Source: Candidatus Omnitrophota bacterium
GTDB taxonomy: Bacteria; Ratteibacteria; UBA8468; MWAK01
Reading direction: 5' to 3'
Length of the DNA stretch: 5,047 bases
Assembly (NCBI GenBank): GCA_018829455.1
Contig: JAHJUB010000121.1
Location: 1-5,047 of the forward strand
Under the pieces are notes generated by a model that had not been told where the DNA came from, ran no database searches, and worked only from the letters and a program-made list of their open reading frames with translations. Both the position numbers and the translations under genes were made by a program. This document shows, in pieces, positions 1-5,047 of this stretch; the first letter of the stretch is position 1, and every line of letters begins with the position of its first letter.

Positions 1-95
1 ACATCCAAGGTTTAAACTATCTGGCGTACGAGGAGAAACGCATTCGCTTCTCCGCAAGCCAGGAGGCAAGATGGATAAGAAGATATGGAAAGTGA
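1..95 (+). CDS. Possible C-terminal end of an upstream gene (partial)
   Basis: The reading frame starting at base 3 is open from the window edge to a TGA at 93-95. It encodes 30 residues that begin IQGLNYLAYEEKR and end WIRRYGK. Residue composition is mixed and charged, as in a normal soluble protein tail, and codon choice resembles the genes downstream. If real, it overlaps the start of the next gene by 25 bases, which would couple the two translationally. I cannot assign a family. The frame beginning at base 1 stops at 13-15. The frame of the next gene is also open to the edge, so an open frame this short could be chance. Confidence 0.3.
   Translation, partial: IQGLNYLAYEEKRIRFSASQEARWIRRYGK
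32..53 (+). promoter_or_regulatory. Small hairpin ahead of the first complete gene
   Basis: GGAGAA (32-37) pairs with TTCTCC (48-53). Inside it, after one A-C mismatch, CG (39-40) pairs with CG (45-46) around a CATT loop. No T run follows, so it is not an intrinsic terminator. A competing pairing is visible: TCTCC (49-53) can pair with GGAGG (62-66) of the ribosome binding site of the next gene, with one G-T wobble. The pairing is seen directly; any regulatory role is inference, and short stems like this can be chance. Confidence 0.3.
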
Positions 96-421
96 GGATT
101 AAGAAAGCCTACGCGGACGCCACCAACCACATCGTGGTCGGAGAGGTTCTGGAAACGACACCAATCTACATCAAGCTAAAATGCCGGGCGTATCATTTCA
201 AAAAACCGATGCAGGCATCTTCCAGCCCCGGAGGTATTTTCGTAAGTGATACGAAAGTGAGAATCTTCCCGTGGCACGTGATTTCATACATCACGGAACT
301 TCCGGACGATTTTAACTGGGAGGATACCGTGGTTGAACTTACCGGAAGAGGGGAGATTATCCTTAAACAAAGCGAGATGAACGTCACTCTTAAGGGTGGT
401 GGCGGATGGATAAATCAATAA
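71..421 (+). CDS. Small conserved-looking protein of unknown function, beta-rich
   Basis: This encodes 116 residues. The ATG start is supported by AGGAGG at 61-66, four bases upstream; the frame is open further upstream but without a better start. There is no signal peptide or membrane segment, so the protein is probably cytosolic. Alternating hydrophobic residues suggest a chain of beta strands: roughly 6-12 (WKVRIKK), 21-37 (IVVGEVLE through IYIKLK), 57-76 (a charged strand, then RIFPWHVISYI) and 86-106 (TVVELTGRGEIILK). The pattern of glycine turn, strand pair and IFPWHVI strand is reminiscent of small SH3- or LSm-like barrels, but that is only a guess. The tail is glycine-rich (residues 109-112). 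It is 31 bases upstream of the porin on the same strand, so probably co-transcribed with the phosphate genes. I do not recognise the family and assign no function. A run of nine A begins in the stop codon. Confidence 0.8.
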   Translation: MDKKIWKVRIKKAYADATNHIVVGEVLETTPIYIKLKCRAYHFKKPMQASSSPGGIFVSDTKVRIFPWHVISYITELPDDFNWEDTVVELTGRGEIILKQSEMNVTLKGGGGWINQ

Positions 422-452
422 AAAAAAACCCTTGTAATTAAAAGGAGGAAAA

Positions 453-1685
453 ATGCGTAAGCGGATATGGATGTTGGTGGGAGCGGTGCTTCTTTTTAGC
501 GGAATGGCCAAAAACGCAATAGCGGCCGACCCGGTAATCGAGTTGTTGCAGGAAAAAGGCGTCATCACGGCGGATGAAGCCCAGAAACTCTACGATGACA
601 AGGCAAAATCGGAACCGGTGGTGATGAAGAACGCCGGTTCCAAATTGACAATGGACGGCCGCATCTTCGCCGGCTACTTCATAAGCGATGAGGAGAAGGC
701 CTTCGCCGGGGAATACGACAAGGGCAGCTACAAAGATTACAAAAACGGCTCCTTTGAAGTGCCGGACGGCAAGATTCGGTTCACCTGGAACCCGATGGAC
801 CGGTTGTCAGTGGTAACCCGCCTCAGTTTCGGCAGCGCCGACAGCACCAAGTTTGACTACTTCTACGGCCAGTACAACGGCGTCATCCCCGGCGACCTGA
901 AGAGCCGGGTGCGCCTGGGTAAGATCAAGATTGATTTCGGCGAGGAAACCCATACCGACAACGCGGCGGATAATAACGTTGGTTTAATCTCCAACTCGGC
1001 AGCCATCGTGGGCGGTTACGACGAGGGAGTAGAACTTTACGGTAACTTTATTCCCGGAGTCTTCGGCTATGCGTTAAGTTTAACCAACGGTAGCGCTCAG
1101 ACCGGAAGTGACGACAACACGAATAAGGCGATTGCGGCCAAAATATTCGTCCAGCCGATACCGCAACTTTATTTCTCCGGCAGTTACTACACCGCGGACA
1201 TGTCCAAGAGCGGGAAAACCGACTTCAAAATCGCAGGGATGACCAAGGAGCCAACCGGGTCGGGAACCGCTGGTTGGAGTCGGTCTGTCTGGGAAGTTGA
1301 CGCCAAGAGCAAGTTCTTCCAGGAGGACGGCAAGACGGAAAGAGCCAGGTTGGCTGCGGCTTACGGCCAATTCACCGACGAAGCTGACGGCGCCGCTGAC
1401 CGCGAAGGCAGTTACTACTTCCTGGAAGGGATGTATAACTTCACGCCGAAGGTTTTCGTTGGCGCCCGCTACAGTGTTGTGAGTCTGGATAACAAATACG
1501 CAGACACAATGAACGGCATCAAGAATGCCAACGAGTACACGCGCACCAGTCTCGGCGCAGGCTATCGGCTCAACAAAATGGTAACCCTGAAAGCCGAATA
1601 TTCCTGGAACGAAATCGAGCGCAGCGCAGGCAACAAGTCCCTTTCCGACAACCTGTTGGCAATCGGTCTGGCAGCCAAGTTTTAA
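453..1685 (+). CDS. Outer-membrane beta-barrel porin, probably phosphate-linked
   Basis: This encodes 410 residues with a strong ribosome binding site (AAAGGAGG, 441-448) four bases before the ATG. Residues 1-24 form a signal peptide: basic MRKR, a hydrophobic core, and an AIA-A cleavage site. A short helical segment follows at 27-52 (VIELLQEKGVITADEAQKL), of a kind often found just after the signal in porins of the OprO/OprP-like group; it could form a coiled coil or periplasmic anchor. From about 65 to the end the sequence alternates hydrophobic and polar residues with aromatic girdle positions (for example VFVGARYSVVSL and SLGAGYRLN), as in transmembrane beta strands. The segment RLGKIKIDFGEE (154-165) resembles the R-x-G-x-x-K-x-x-F-G-x-E pattern of phosphate-selective porins. 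The protein ends in Phe410, the usual beta-barrel assembly signal. Direct proximity to pstS supports phosphate or another phosphorus anion as solute, but specificity is inferred from context. A general porin is the main alternative. Confidence 0.85.
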   Translation: MRKRIWMLVGAVLLFSGMAKNAIAADPVIELLQEKGVITADEAQKLYDDKAKSEPVVMKNAGSKLTMDGRIFAGYFISDEEKAFAGEYDKGSYKDYKNGSFEVPDGKIRFTWNPMDRLSVVTRLSFGSADSTKFDYFYGQYNGVIPGDLKSRVRLGKIKIDFGEETHTDNAADNNVGLISNSAAIVGGYDEGVELYGNFIPGVFGYALSLTNGSAQTGSDDNTNKAIAAKIFVQPIPQLYFSGSYYTADMSKSGKTDFKIAGMTKEPTGSGTAGWSRSVWEVDAKSKFFQEDGKTERARLAAAYGQFTDEADGAADREGSYYFLEGMYNFTPKVFVGARYSVVSLDNKYADTMNGIKNANEYTRTSLGAGYRLNKMVTLKAEYSWNEIERSAGNKSLSDNLLAIGLAAKF

Positions 1686-1705
1686 GTATTTAAACAAATG
1701 ACCCG

Positions 1706-1778
1706 CCTTTGCAATGCGGACACCTCGTTACCCGGCGGCTTCGCCGCCACGAGGCGTCCATGCTACGACGGGCAAAGG
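1706..1778 (+). repeat. Branched palindrome covering the pstS ribosome binding site
   Basis: Three nested stems fill most of the porin-pstS gap. The outer stem pairs CCTTTGC (1706-1712) with GCAAAGG (1772-1778), a perfect 7 bp. The middle stem pairs GGAC (1718-1721) with GTCC (1756-1759) and CCTCG (1723-1727) with CGAGG (1750-1754), separated by one A-C mismatch. The apical stem pairs GGCGGC (1734-1739) with GCCGCC (1743-1748) around TTC. Internal loops are asymmetric. No T run follows, so it is not a standard terminator. The 3' outer arm includes most of the pstS Shine-Dalgarno sequence. It could be a cis-regulatory RNA, an mRNA-stabilising hairpin, or a REP/MITE-like palindromic element inserted between the genes. 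The pairing is seen in the sequence; function and origin are inferred. Confidence 0.7.
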
Positions 1779-1780
1779 AG
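1774..1780 (+). promoter_or_regulatory. Ribosome binding site that fixes the pstS start
   Basis: AAAGGAG lies six bases before the ATG at 1787. It decides that start over an in-frame TTG at 1709, which would add 26 residues rich in Arg and His, has no Shine-Dalgarno sequence, and would bury the signal peptide. Five of its seven bases (1774-1778) also lie in the outer arm of the palindrome, so accessibility may be regulated. Confidence 0.8.
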
Positions 1781-1786
1781 AAAAAG

Positions 1787-2605
1787 ATGAAAAGAATAAT
1801 GTTAAGCGCAGCGGTCTTTTTTGTCCTGGCGGGAAGCGTTGCCTACGGACTTCAGCGGGCGAACAAACTCACCCTCCAGGGTTCCACAACGGTATTGCCG
1901 GTTGCCCAGAGGGCGGCCGAGGATTTCATGAAGAAGTATCCGGCGGTCAACGTAACGGTCCGAGGCGGCGGTTCCGGAACCGGAATCAACTCGCTTCTGG
2001 CCGGAACTACCGACATCGCCAACAGCAGCCGACCGATGAAACGCTCCGAGAAGGAAAAACTGGCTTCAACCGGCGGCAGCGCGGTGGAGTATAAGGTTGC
2101 GATTGACGGCCTCGCGCTTATCGTCAATCCGTCCAACCCGGTTAACAACCTGACGCTGCAGCAGGCAAAGGATATTTTCACCGGAGAAGTAACAAACTGG
2201 TCGGAAGTCGGCGGCAAGGACGAAAAGATTGTGCTGGTCAGCCGGGATACCGCCAGCGGCACCTACGAATCATTCAAGGAGTTGGTCTTGAAGGGAGCCA
2301 ACCCGGCGGCAACCGCGCTCCTGCAGGCGTCAAACCAGGCAGTGGCAACTACAGTCGGCCAAACGCCGAACGCCATCGGGTACATCGGTCTGGGATACGT
2401 GTCCGATAAAACCAAGCCGCTTACGGTTAACGGGGTTCAGCCTACGGTCGAAACGGTCAAAAAGGGAAAGTACCCGGTGAGACGTTATCTCTACATGTAC
2501 ACCAACGGCCAGGCAAAAGGCCTTGCGGGTTCATTTATCAACTTCGTCTTCTCGGCCGAAGGTCAGAAGATTGTGGCTGAAGAAGGTTTTGTGCCGTTGA
2601 ATTAA
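1787..2605 (+). CDS. pstS: Phosphate ABC transporter, periplasmic phosphate-binding protein PstS
   Basis: This encodes 272 residues from the ATG with a good ribosome binding site. PstS captures inorganic phosphate in the periplasm and delivers it to PstC/PstA. The N-terminus is a signal peptide (MKR, then a hydrophobic core to about residue 18) with likely signal peptidase I cleavage near AYG, residues 19-21. There is no lipobox cysteine, so it should be a soluble periplasmic protein and not a lipoprotein. Family motifs appear in order: GSTTVLP (32-38), GGGSGTG (60-66), TTDIANSSRP (74-83), a central IDGLALIVNP (107-116), and SRDTASGTYESF (152-163). The Ser, Arg, Asp and Gly-rich loops match the phosphate-ligating elements of the family. 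Length fits the shorter PstS class. It follows the porin by 101 bases and precedes pstC by 77 bases; both gaps hold strong stem-loops. Other oxyanion-binding relatives exist, but pstCAB downstream makes phosphate the clear choice. Confidence 0.96.
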   Translation: MKRIMLSAAVFFVLAGSVAYGLQRANKLTLQGSTTVLPVAQRAAEDFMKKYPAVNVTVRGGGSGTGINSLLAGTTDIANSSRPMKRSEKEKLASTGGSAVEYKVAIDGLALIVNPSNPVNNLTLQQAKDIFTGEVTNWSEVGGKDEKIVLVSRDTASGTYESFKELVLKGANPAATALLQASNQAVATTVGQTPNAIGYIGLGYVSDKTKPLTVNGVQPTVETVKKGKYPVRRYLYMYTNGQAKGLAGSFINFVFSAEGQKIVAEEGFVPLN

Positions 2606-2622
2606 AAAGTTGTTTCCTCCAA

Positions 2623-2657
2623 CGAAAGGAGCGGAGTGTTTGGCTCCGCTCCTTTCG
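2623..2657 (+). promoter_or_regulatory. Perfect 14-bp stem-loop between pstS and pstC
   Basis: CGAAAGGAGCGGAG (2623-2636) pairs without mismatch with CTCCGCTCCTTTCG (2644-2657) around a seven-base loop. On the + strand it is followed by CCAGAACAAACG, with no T run, and the - strand has none beyond it either. It is therefore not a canonical intrinsic terminator in either direction. A stable hairpin just 3' of the binding-protein gene is a known arrangement in ABC operons: it blocks 3' exonucleases so that the binding-protein mRNA outlasts the downstream message. That is the most likely role here. Partial termination is the alternative. Confidence 0.7.
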
Positions 2658-2682
2658 CCAGAACAAACGTTAAAAAAAGAAT

Positions 2683-3555
2683 ATGCAAACGGAAAATATA
2701 ATTCGCCGGTCTTTTTTCCTGGTGGCTCTTACCTCCATTATCTTCCTGGCCGGTATTTTAGTTACCTTAGTAGTAAACGCTCTCCCGGCTTTACGGGAGA
2801 TAGGACTCGGACTTTTTACCACAACCCACTGGTATCCGACTGCCGAACCACCGGAATTCGGCGTCATTCCCCTGATTGCCGCTTCGCTCTGGATTACCGC
2901 CGGCGCGCTCCTCTTTTCGGTTCCTCTGGGCATTCTTTTTTCGTTGTTCCTTTCTGAGGTTCTGCCGGAAAAGATTAAAGCATTCCTGAAACCGACGGTA
3001 GAATTGTTAGCCAATATACCCTCGGTTGTCTACGGATTTTTCGGCATGGTTTTCTTGGCTCCCCTGGTAATGCGTCTTTTCCATCTGCCGGTGGGATTAA
3101 ACGGTTTAACCGCATCAATCGTTTTGGGAATTATGGCCCTACCTACAATCACCTCTGTCTGCGAAGATTCCCTTAACGCGGTCCCCCGCACCTATCGGGA
3201 AGCATCATTGGCGTTGGGTGCAACCAAGTGGGAGACCATGATTCACGTTACCCTGCCAGCCGCGGCTTCCGGCGTCTCCGCGGCGGTGGTCTTGGGTCTG
3301 GGCCGGGCCATCGGCGAAACGATGACCGTCTTAATGGTGGCCGGAGGCGCTGCGGTGATACCCCGCTCGCTTTTACAGCCAATGAGACCCATCACCGCGA
3401 ATATTGCCGCGGAAATGGGCGAGGCTGCGGTCGGCGGACTTCACTACCAAAGTCTCTTCGCGCTCGCCCTTTTCCTGCTGATTATAACCTTATTTATCAA
3501 CCAGATATCAGACACTATTGTAGAAAAATCGCGCCAGCGGTTTAAGGTTCAATAA
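2683..3555 (+). CDS. pstC: Phosphate ABC transporter, permease subunit PstC
   Basis: This encodes 290 residues, slightly shorter than the roughly 320 of the E. coli protein. PstC is one of two inner-membrane permeases forming the phosphate channel. Hydrophobic segments lie near 11-33, 62-92, 106-132, 142-156, 194-222 and 255-275, consistent with the six-helix fold. The order of PstC and PstA follows position and N-terminal layout. The coupling (EAA) loop that contacts PstB is clear at 173-192, beginning EASLALGATKW and ending TLP, followed by GRAIGETM (207-214). The family segment NIPSVVYGFFG is at 111-121. The ATG is the first possible start: an in-frame TAA lies at 2671-2673. No real Shine-Dalgarno sequence is visible, only the A-rich AAAAAAAGAAT, which suggests low initiation or coupling. 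The gene follows the intergenic stem-loop and is separated from pstA by one base. Confidence 0.94.
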   Translation: MQTENIIRRSFFLVALTSIIFLAGILVTLVVNALPALREIGLGLFTTTHWYPTAEPPEFGVIPLIAASLWITAGALLFSVPLGILFSLFLSEVLPEKIKAFLKPTVELLANIPSVVYGFFGMVFLAPLVMRLFHLPVGLNGLTASIVLGIMALPTITSVCEDSLNAVPRTYREASLALGATKWETMIHVTLPAAASGVSAAVVLGLGRAIGETMTVLMVAGGAAVIPRSLLQPMRPITANIAAEMGEAAVGGLHYQSLFALALFLLIITLFINQISDTIVEKSRQRFKVQ

Positions 3556-3556
3556 G

Positions 3557-4417
3557 ATGAAAAGAAACCGGTTTCTAATCCAAAAATTCTGGTTTGCCAT
3601 TCTGGGCCTTTCCGGGCTGGTAATCGCAATTATTCTGTTTGCGCTCATCTTTTTCGTTACGGTCAGAGGCTTCCGGGTGATAAACTGGGAATTCCTGACC
3701 GCCGCGCCCAAAGACGGCATGACCGCCGGCGGCATCTTCCCGGCCATCGTCGGAACTTTTTACCTGACCCTGCTGGCGATTGCCGCCGCGCTGCCGGTCG
3801 GGGTTATCACCGCAATCTATCTTAATGAATACGCAGATCGGACCAATTGCCTGGTCCGATTGTCCCGGAAAGCAGTCAATGCCCTGGCCGGCATCCCTTC
3901 GGTCGTCTTCGGACTCTTCGGACTGGCCCTCTTTGTAAACTTCCTGCACTTCGGCGTTTCCATCCTTTCCGGCGGGCTGACTCTGGCCATTATGATTCTA
4001 CCGGTAATCATCCGCTCCTCGGAAGAAGCGCTTTCCGCAGTGCCGTTCTCCTTCCGGGAAGCCTCGCTGGCCCTGGGCGCCAGCAAATGGTACACCATCC
4101 GCCGGGCAGTATTGCCAACCGCGCTTCCGGGTATCTTCACCGGCGCCATCCTGGGCATCGGCCGGGTGGCCGGCGAAACCGCGCCGATTATGTTCACCGC
4201 GGCCACTTTTTTTACCGGCCGGCTGCCTTCCTCAATCAGGGACGAGGTTATGGCGCTGCCTTACCATATTTACGGTCTGATGACCGAGGGGACGCACCCG
4301 GAACAGCAGGCGCCGATAGCCTACGGAACCGCGCTGGTGCTCCTGATTTTGGTCCTGGGTATTGATTTAATCGCCATTCTGTGGCGTTACCGGTCCCGCA
4401 AAACGAAAAAATGGTAA
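3557..4417 (+). CDS. pstA: Phosphate ABC transporter, permease subunit PstA
   Basis: This encodes 286 residues, close to the family norm. It is the partner permease that forms the inner-membrane phosphate channel with PstC. Hydrophobic segments lie near 11-35, 60-88, 107-130, 137-152, 190-215 and 254-276. The EAA coupling loop begins EASLALGASKW at 168 and ends VLP at 187, followed by GRVAGETAP (202-210). The GIPSVVFGLFGLALF segment at 112-126 is typical. The N- and C-termini are basic (MKRNR; RYRSRKTKKW), as expected for cytoplasmic ends. The start is one base after the pstC stop, with only a weak AAGG (3544-3547) inside the end of pstC, so translation probably depends on ribosomes finishing pstC. 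PstC and PstA are paralogues; gene order and the GGIFPAIVGT segment (58-67) favour PstA. Confidence 0.94.
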   Translation: MKRNRFLIQKFWFAILGLSGLVIAIILFALIFFVTVRGFRVINWEFLTAAPKDGMTAGGIFPAIVGTFYLTLLAIAAALPVGVITAIYLNEYADRTNCLVRLSRKAVNALAGIPSVVFGLFGLALFVNFLHFGVSILSGGLTLAIMILPVIIRSSEEALSAVPFSFREASLALGASKWYTIRRAVLPTALPGIFTGAILGIGRVAGETAPIMFTAATFFTGRLPSSIRDEVMALPYHIYGLMTEGTHPEQQAPIAYGTALVLLILVLGIDLIAILWRYRSRKTKKW

Positions 4418-4418
4418 A

Positions 4419-5047
4419 ATGGAAAAAATAATTAAAATCAAAAACCTGAATCTCTGGTTCGGCGAGAAACATATCTTAAAGGACATCAACATGGATTTCC
4501 AGGCAAACGAGATTTCCGCCATCATCGGGCCTTCCGGCTGCGGCAAATCAACCCTTATCCGGACCCTGAACCGGATGAACGACCTGATTCCCGAAACAAA
4601 GATTAAGGGCAGCGTTCTGCTGGACGGCCAGGACATATACCAGGAACACAATGTTGTCACTCTGCGCACAAAGGTGGGAATGGTCTTCCAGCGGCCTAAT
4701 CCTTTTCCGAAATCAATCTTTGAAAACGTGGCATACGGTTTACGCGTACAGGGAATTCACAAGCACCGGGAGATTGCCGGCCGGGTTGAGAACACTCTGA
4801 AAGCCGCGGCTCTCTGGGACGAAGTAAAAGACAACCTGAACCAGAACGCCTTCCAACTCTCCGGCGGGCAGCAGCAGCGGTTGTGTATAGCCAGGGCGCT
4901 GGCAGTGGAGCCAGAGGTTATTTTGTTCGACGAACCATGTTCGGCCCTGGACCCCATTTCTACTGCGCGCATAGAAGAATTACTCTTGAAGTTAAAAACT
5001 TCTTATACTATAATCATCGTTACCCACAATATGCAGCAGGCGGCCCG
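4419..5047 (+). CDS. pstB: Phosphate ABC transporter, ATPase subunit PstB (partial, 3' end outside window)
   Basis: The frame is open from the ATG at 4419 to the window edge, giving 209 complete codons of the usual 250 or so. PstB is the cytoplasmic ATPase that powers phosphate import. Nucleotide-binding motifs are intact and in order: Walker A GPSGCGKST (37-45), Q-loop in FQRPNPFPKS (90-99), ABC signature LSGGQQQR (147-154), Walker B VILFDEP (167-173) with the catalytic Glu172, D-loop SALD (175-178), and switch His203 in VTHN (201-204). FQRPNPFPKS and DEPCSALDPIS are characteristic of PstB among ABC ATPases. The start lies one base after the pstA stop. No Shine-Dalgarno sequence is visible in the A-rich end of pstA, so translational coupling is likely. 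Only the C-terminal end is missing, by truncation of the window. Confidence 0.96.
   Translation, partial: MEKIIKIKNLNLWFGEKHILKDINMDFQANEISAIIGPSGCGKSTLIRTLNRMNDLIPETKIKGSVLLDGQDIYQEHNVVTLRTKVGMVFQRPNPFPKSIFENVAYGLRVQGIHKHREIAGRVENTLKAAALWDEVKDNLNQNAFQLSGGQQQRLCIARALAVEPEVILFDEPCSALDPISTARIEELLLKLKTSYTIIIVTHNMQQAA

Noticed and set aside
420..428. Run of nine A as a programmed slippage site at the end of the small gene.
   Set aside because: It starts inside the stop codon of the gene and is followed by a clear ribosome binding site and a separate ATG, so slippage is not needed to explain the layout.
1656..1692. Sigma70-like promoter for pstS: TTGGCA at 1656-1661 with TATTTA at 1687-1692.
   Set aside because: The 25-base spacing is too long and no better pair is visible. 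I also saw no convincing Pho-box repeat in any of the short gaps. The operon promoter is probably upstream of the window.
1080..1697. A 205-codon open frame on the - strand opposite the porin.
   Set aside because: It is a shadow of the porin gene: it has no good ribosome binding site, no recognisable family, and lies opposite a gene with a full signal peptide, beta pattern and C-terminal Phe.
1709..1786. N-terminal extension of PstS from an in-frame TTG at 1709, giving 298 residues.
   Set aside because: It has no Shine-Dalgarno sequence, lies inside the palindrome, encodes an Arg/His-rich stretch, and would place the signal peptide internally. The ATG at 1787 has a well-spaced AAAGGAG.
2637..2668. 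Pseudoknot between loop GTTTG (2638-2642) and CAAAC (2664-2668) downstream of the stem.
   Set aside because: The six-base linker is probably too short to span a 14-bp stem, and a 5-bp match nearby is expected fairly often by chance.
2623..2678. Intrinsic terminator after pstS.
   Set aside because: The stem is strong, but no T run follows on the + strand; the A run at 2672-2678 is 14 bases away and would only give a T tract upstream of the stem on the - strand, far from it.

Overview
The window holds the first part of a phosphate-uptake (Pst) operon from a diderm (Gram-negative-type) bacterium. All recognisable genes lie on the + strand. In order they are: a possible tail of an upstream gene (to 95), a small protein of unknown function (71-421), an outer-membrane porin (453-1685), pstS (1787-2605), pstC (2683-3555), pstA (3557-4417) and a pstB that runs off the right edge (4419-5047). 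The diderm assignment rests on the porin: it has a signal peptide, alternating beta-strand sequence and a C-terminal phenylalanine. Base composition is moderate. Nothing here fixes the phylum, but divergence from textbook proteins and the gene order suggest a poorly sampled or uncultivated lineage.

The genes form a coherent uptake route. Phosphate would cross the outer membrane through the porin, bind PstS in the periplasm, and pass through the PstC/PstA channel driven by PstB ATP hydrolysis. The 116-aa protein has no signal peptide or membrane segment and looks cytosolic and beta-rich. Its role is unknown, but its position suggests co-expression with uptake. No phoU, phoB or phoR is visible.

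There are three short non-coding junctions. A small hairpin (32-53) lies before the first complete gene. The 101-base porin-pstS gap is nearly filled by a branched palindrome (1706-1778) whose outer arm pairs with most of the pstS Shine-Dalgarno sequence. The pstS-pstC gap carries a perfect 14-bp stem (2623-2657) without a following U tract. The first three complete genes have strong ribosome binding sites. pstC, pstA and pstB have weak or no visible ones, and pstA and pstB start one base after the preceding stop codon. Together these features suggest post-transcriptional control that favours the binding protein over the membrane complex.

I found no CRISPR array, transposase, tRNA, rRNA or clearly novel enzymatic system. 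No gene-free stretch exceeds about 100 bases. The points most worth checking are the palindrome over the pstS start and the uncharacterised small protein.
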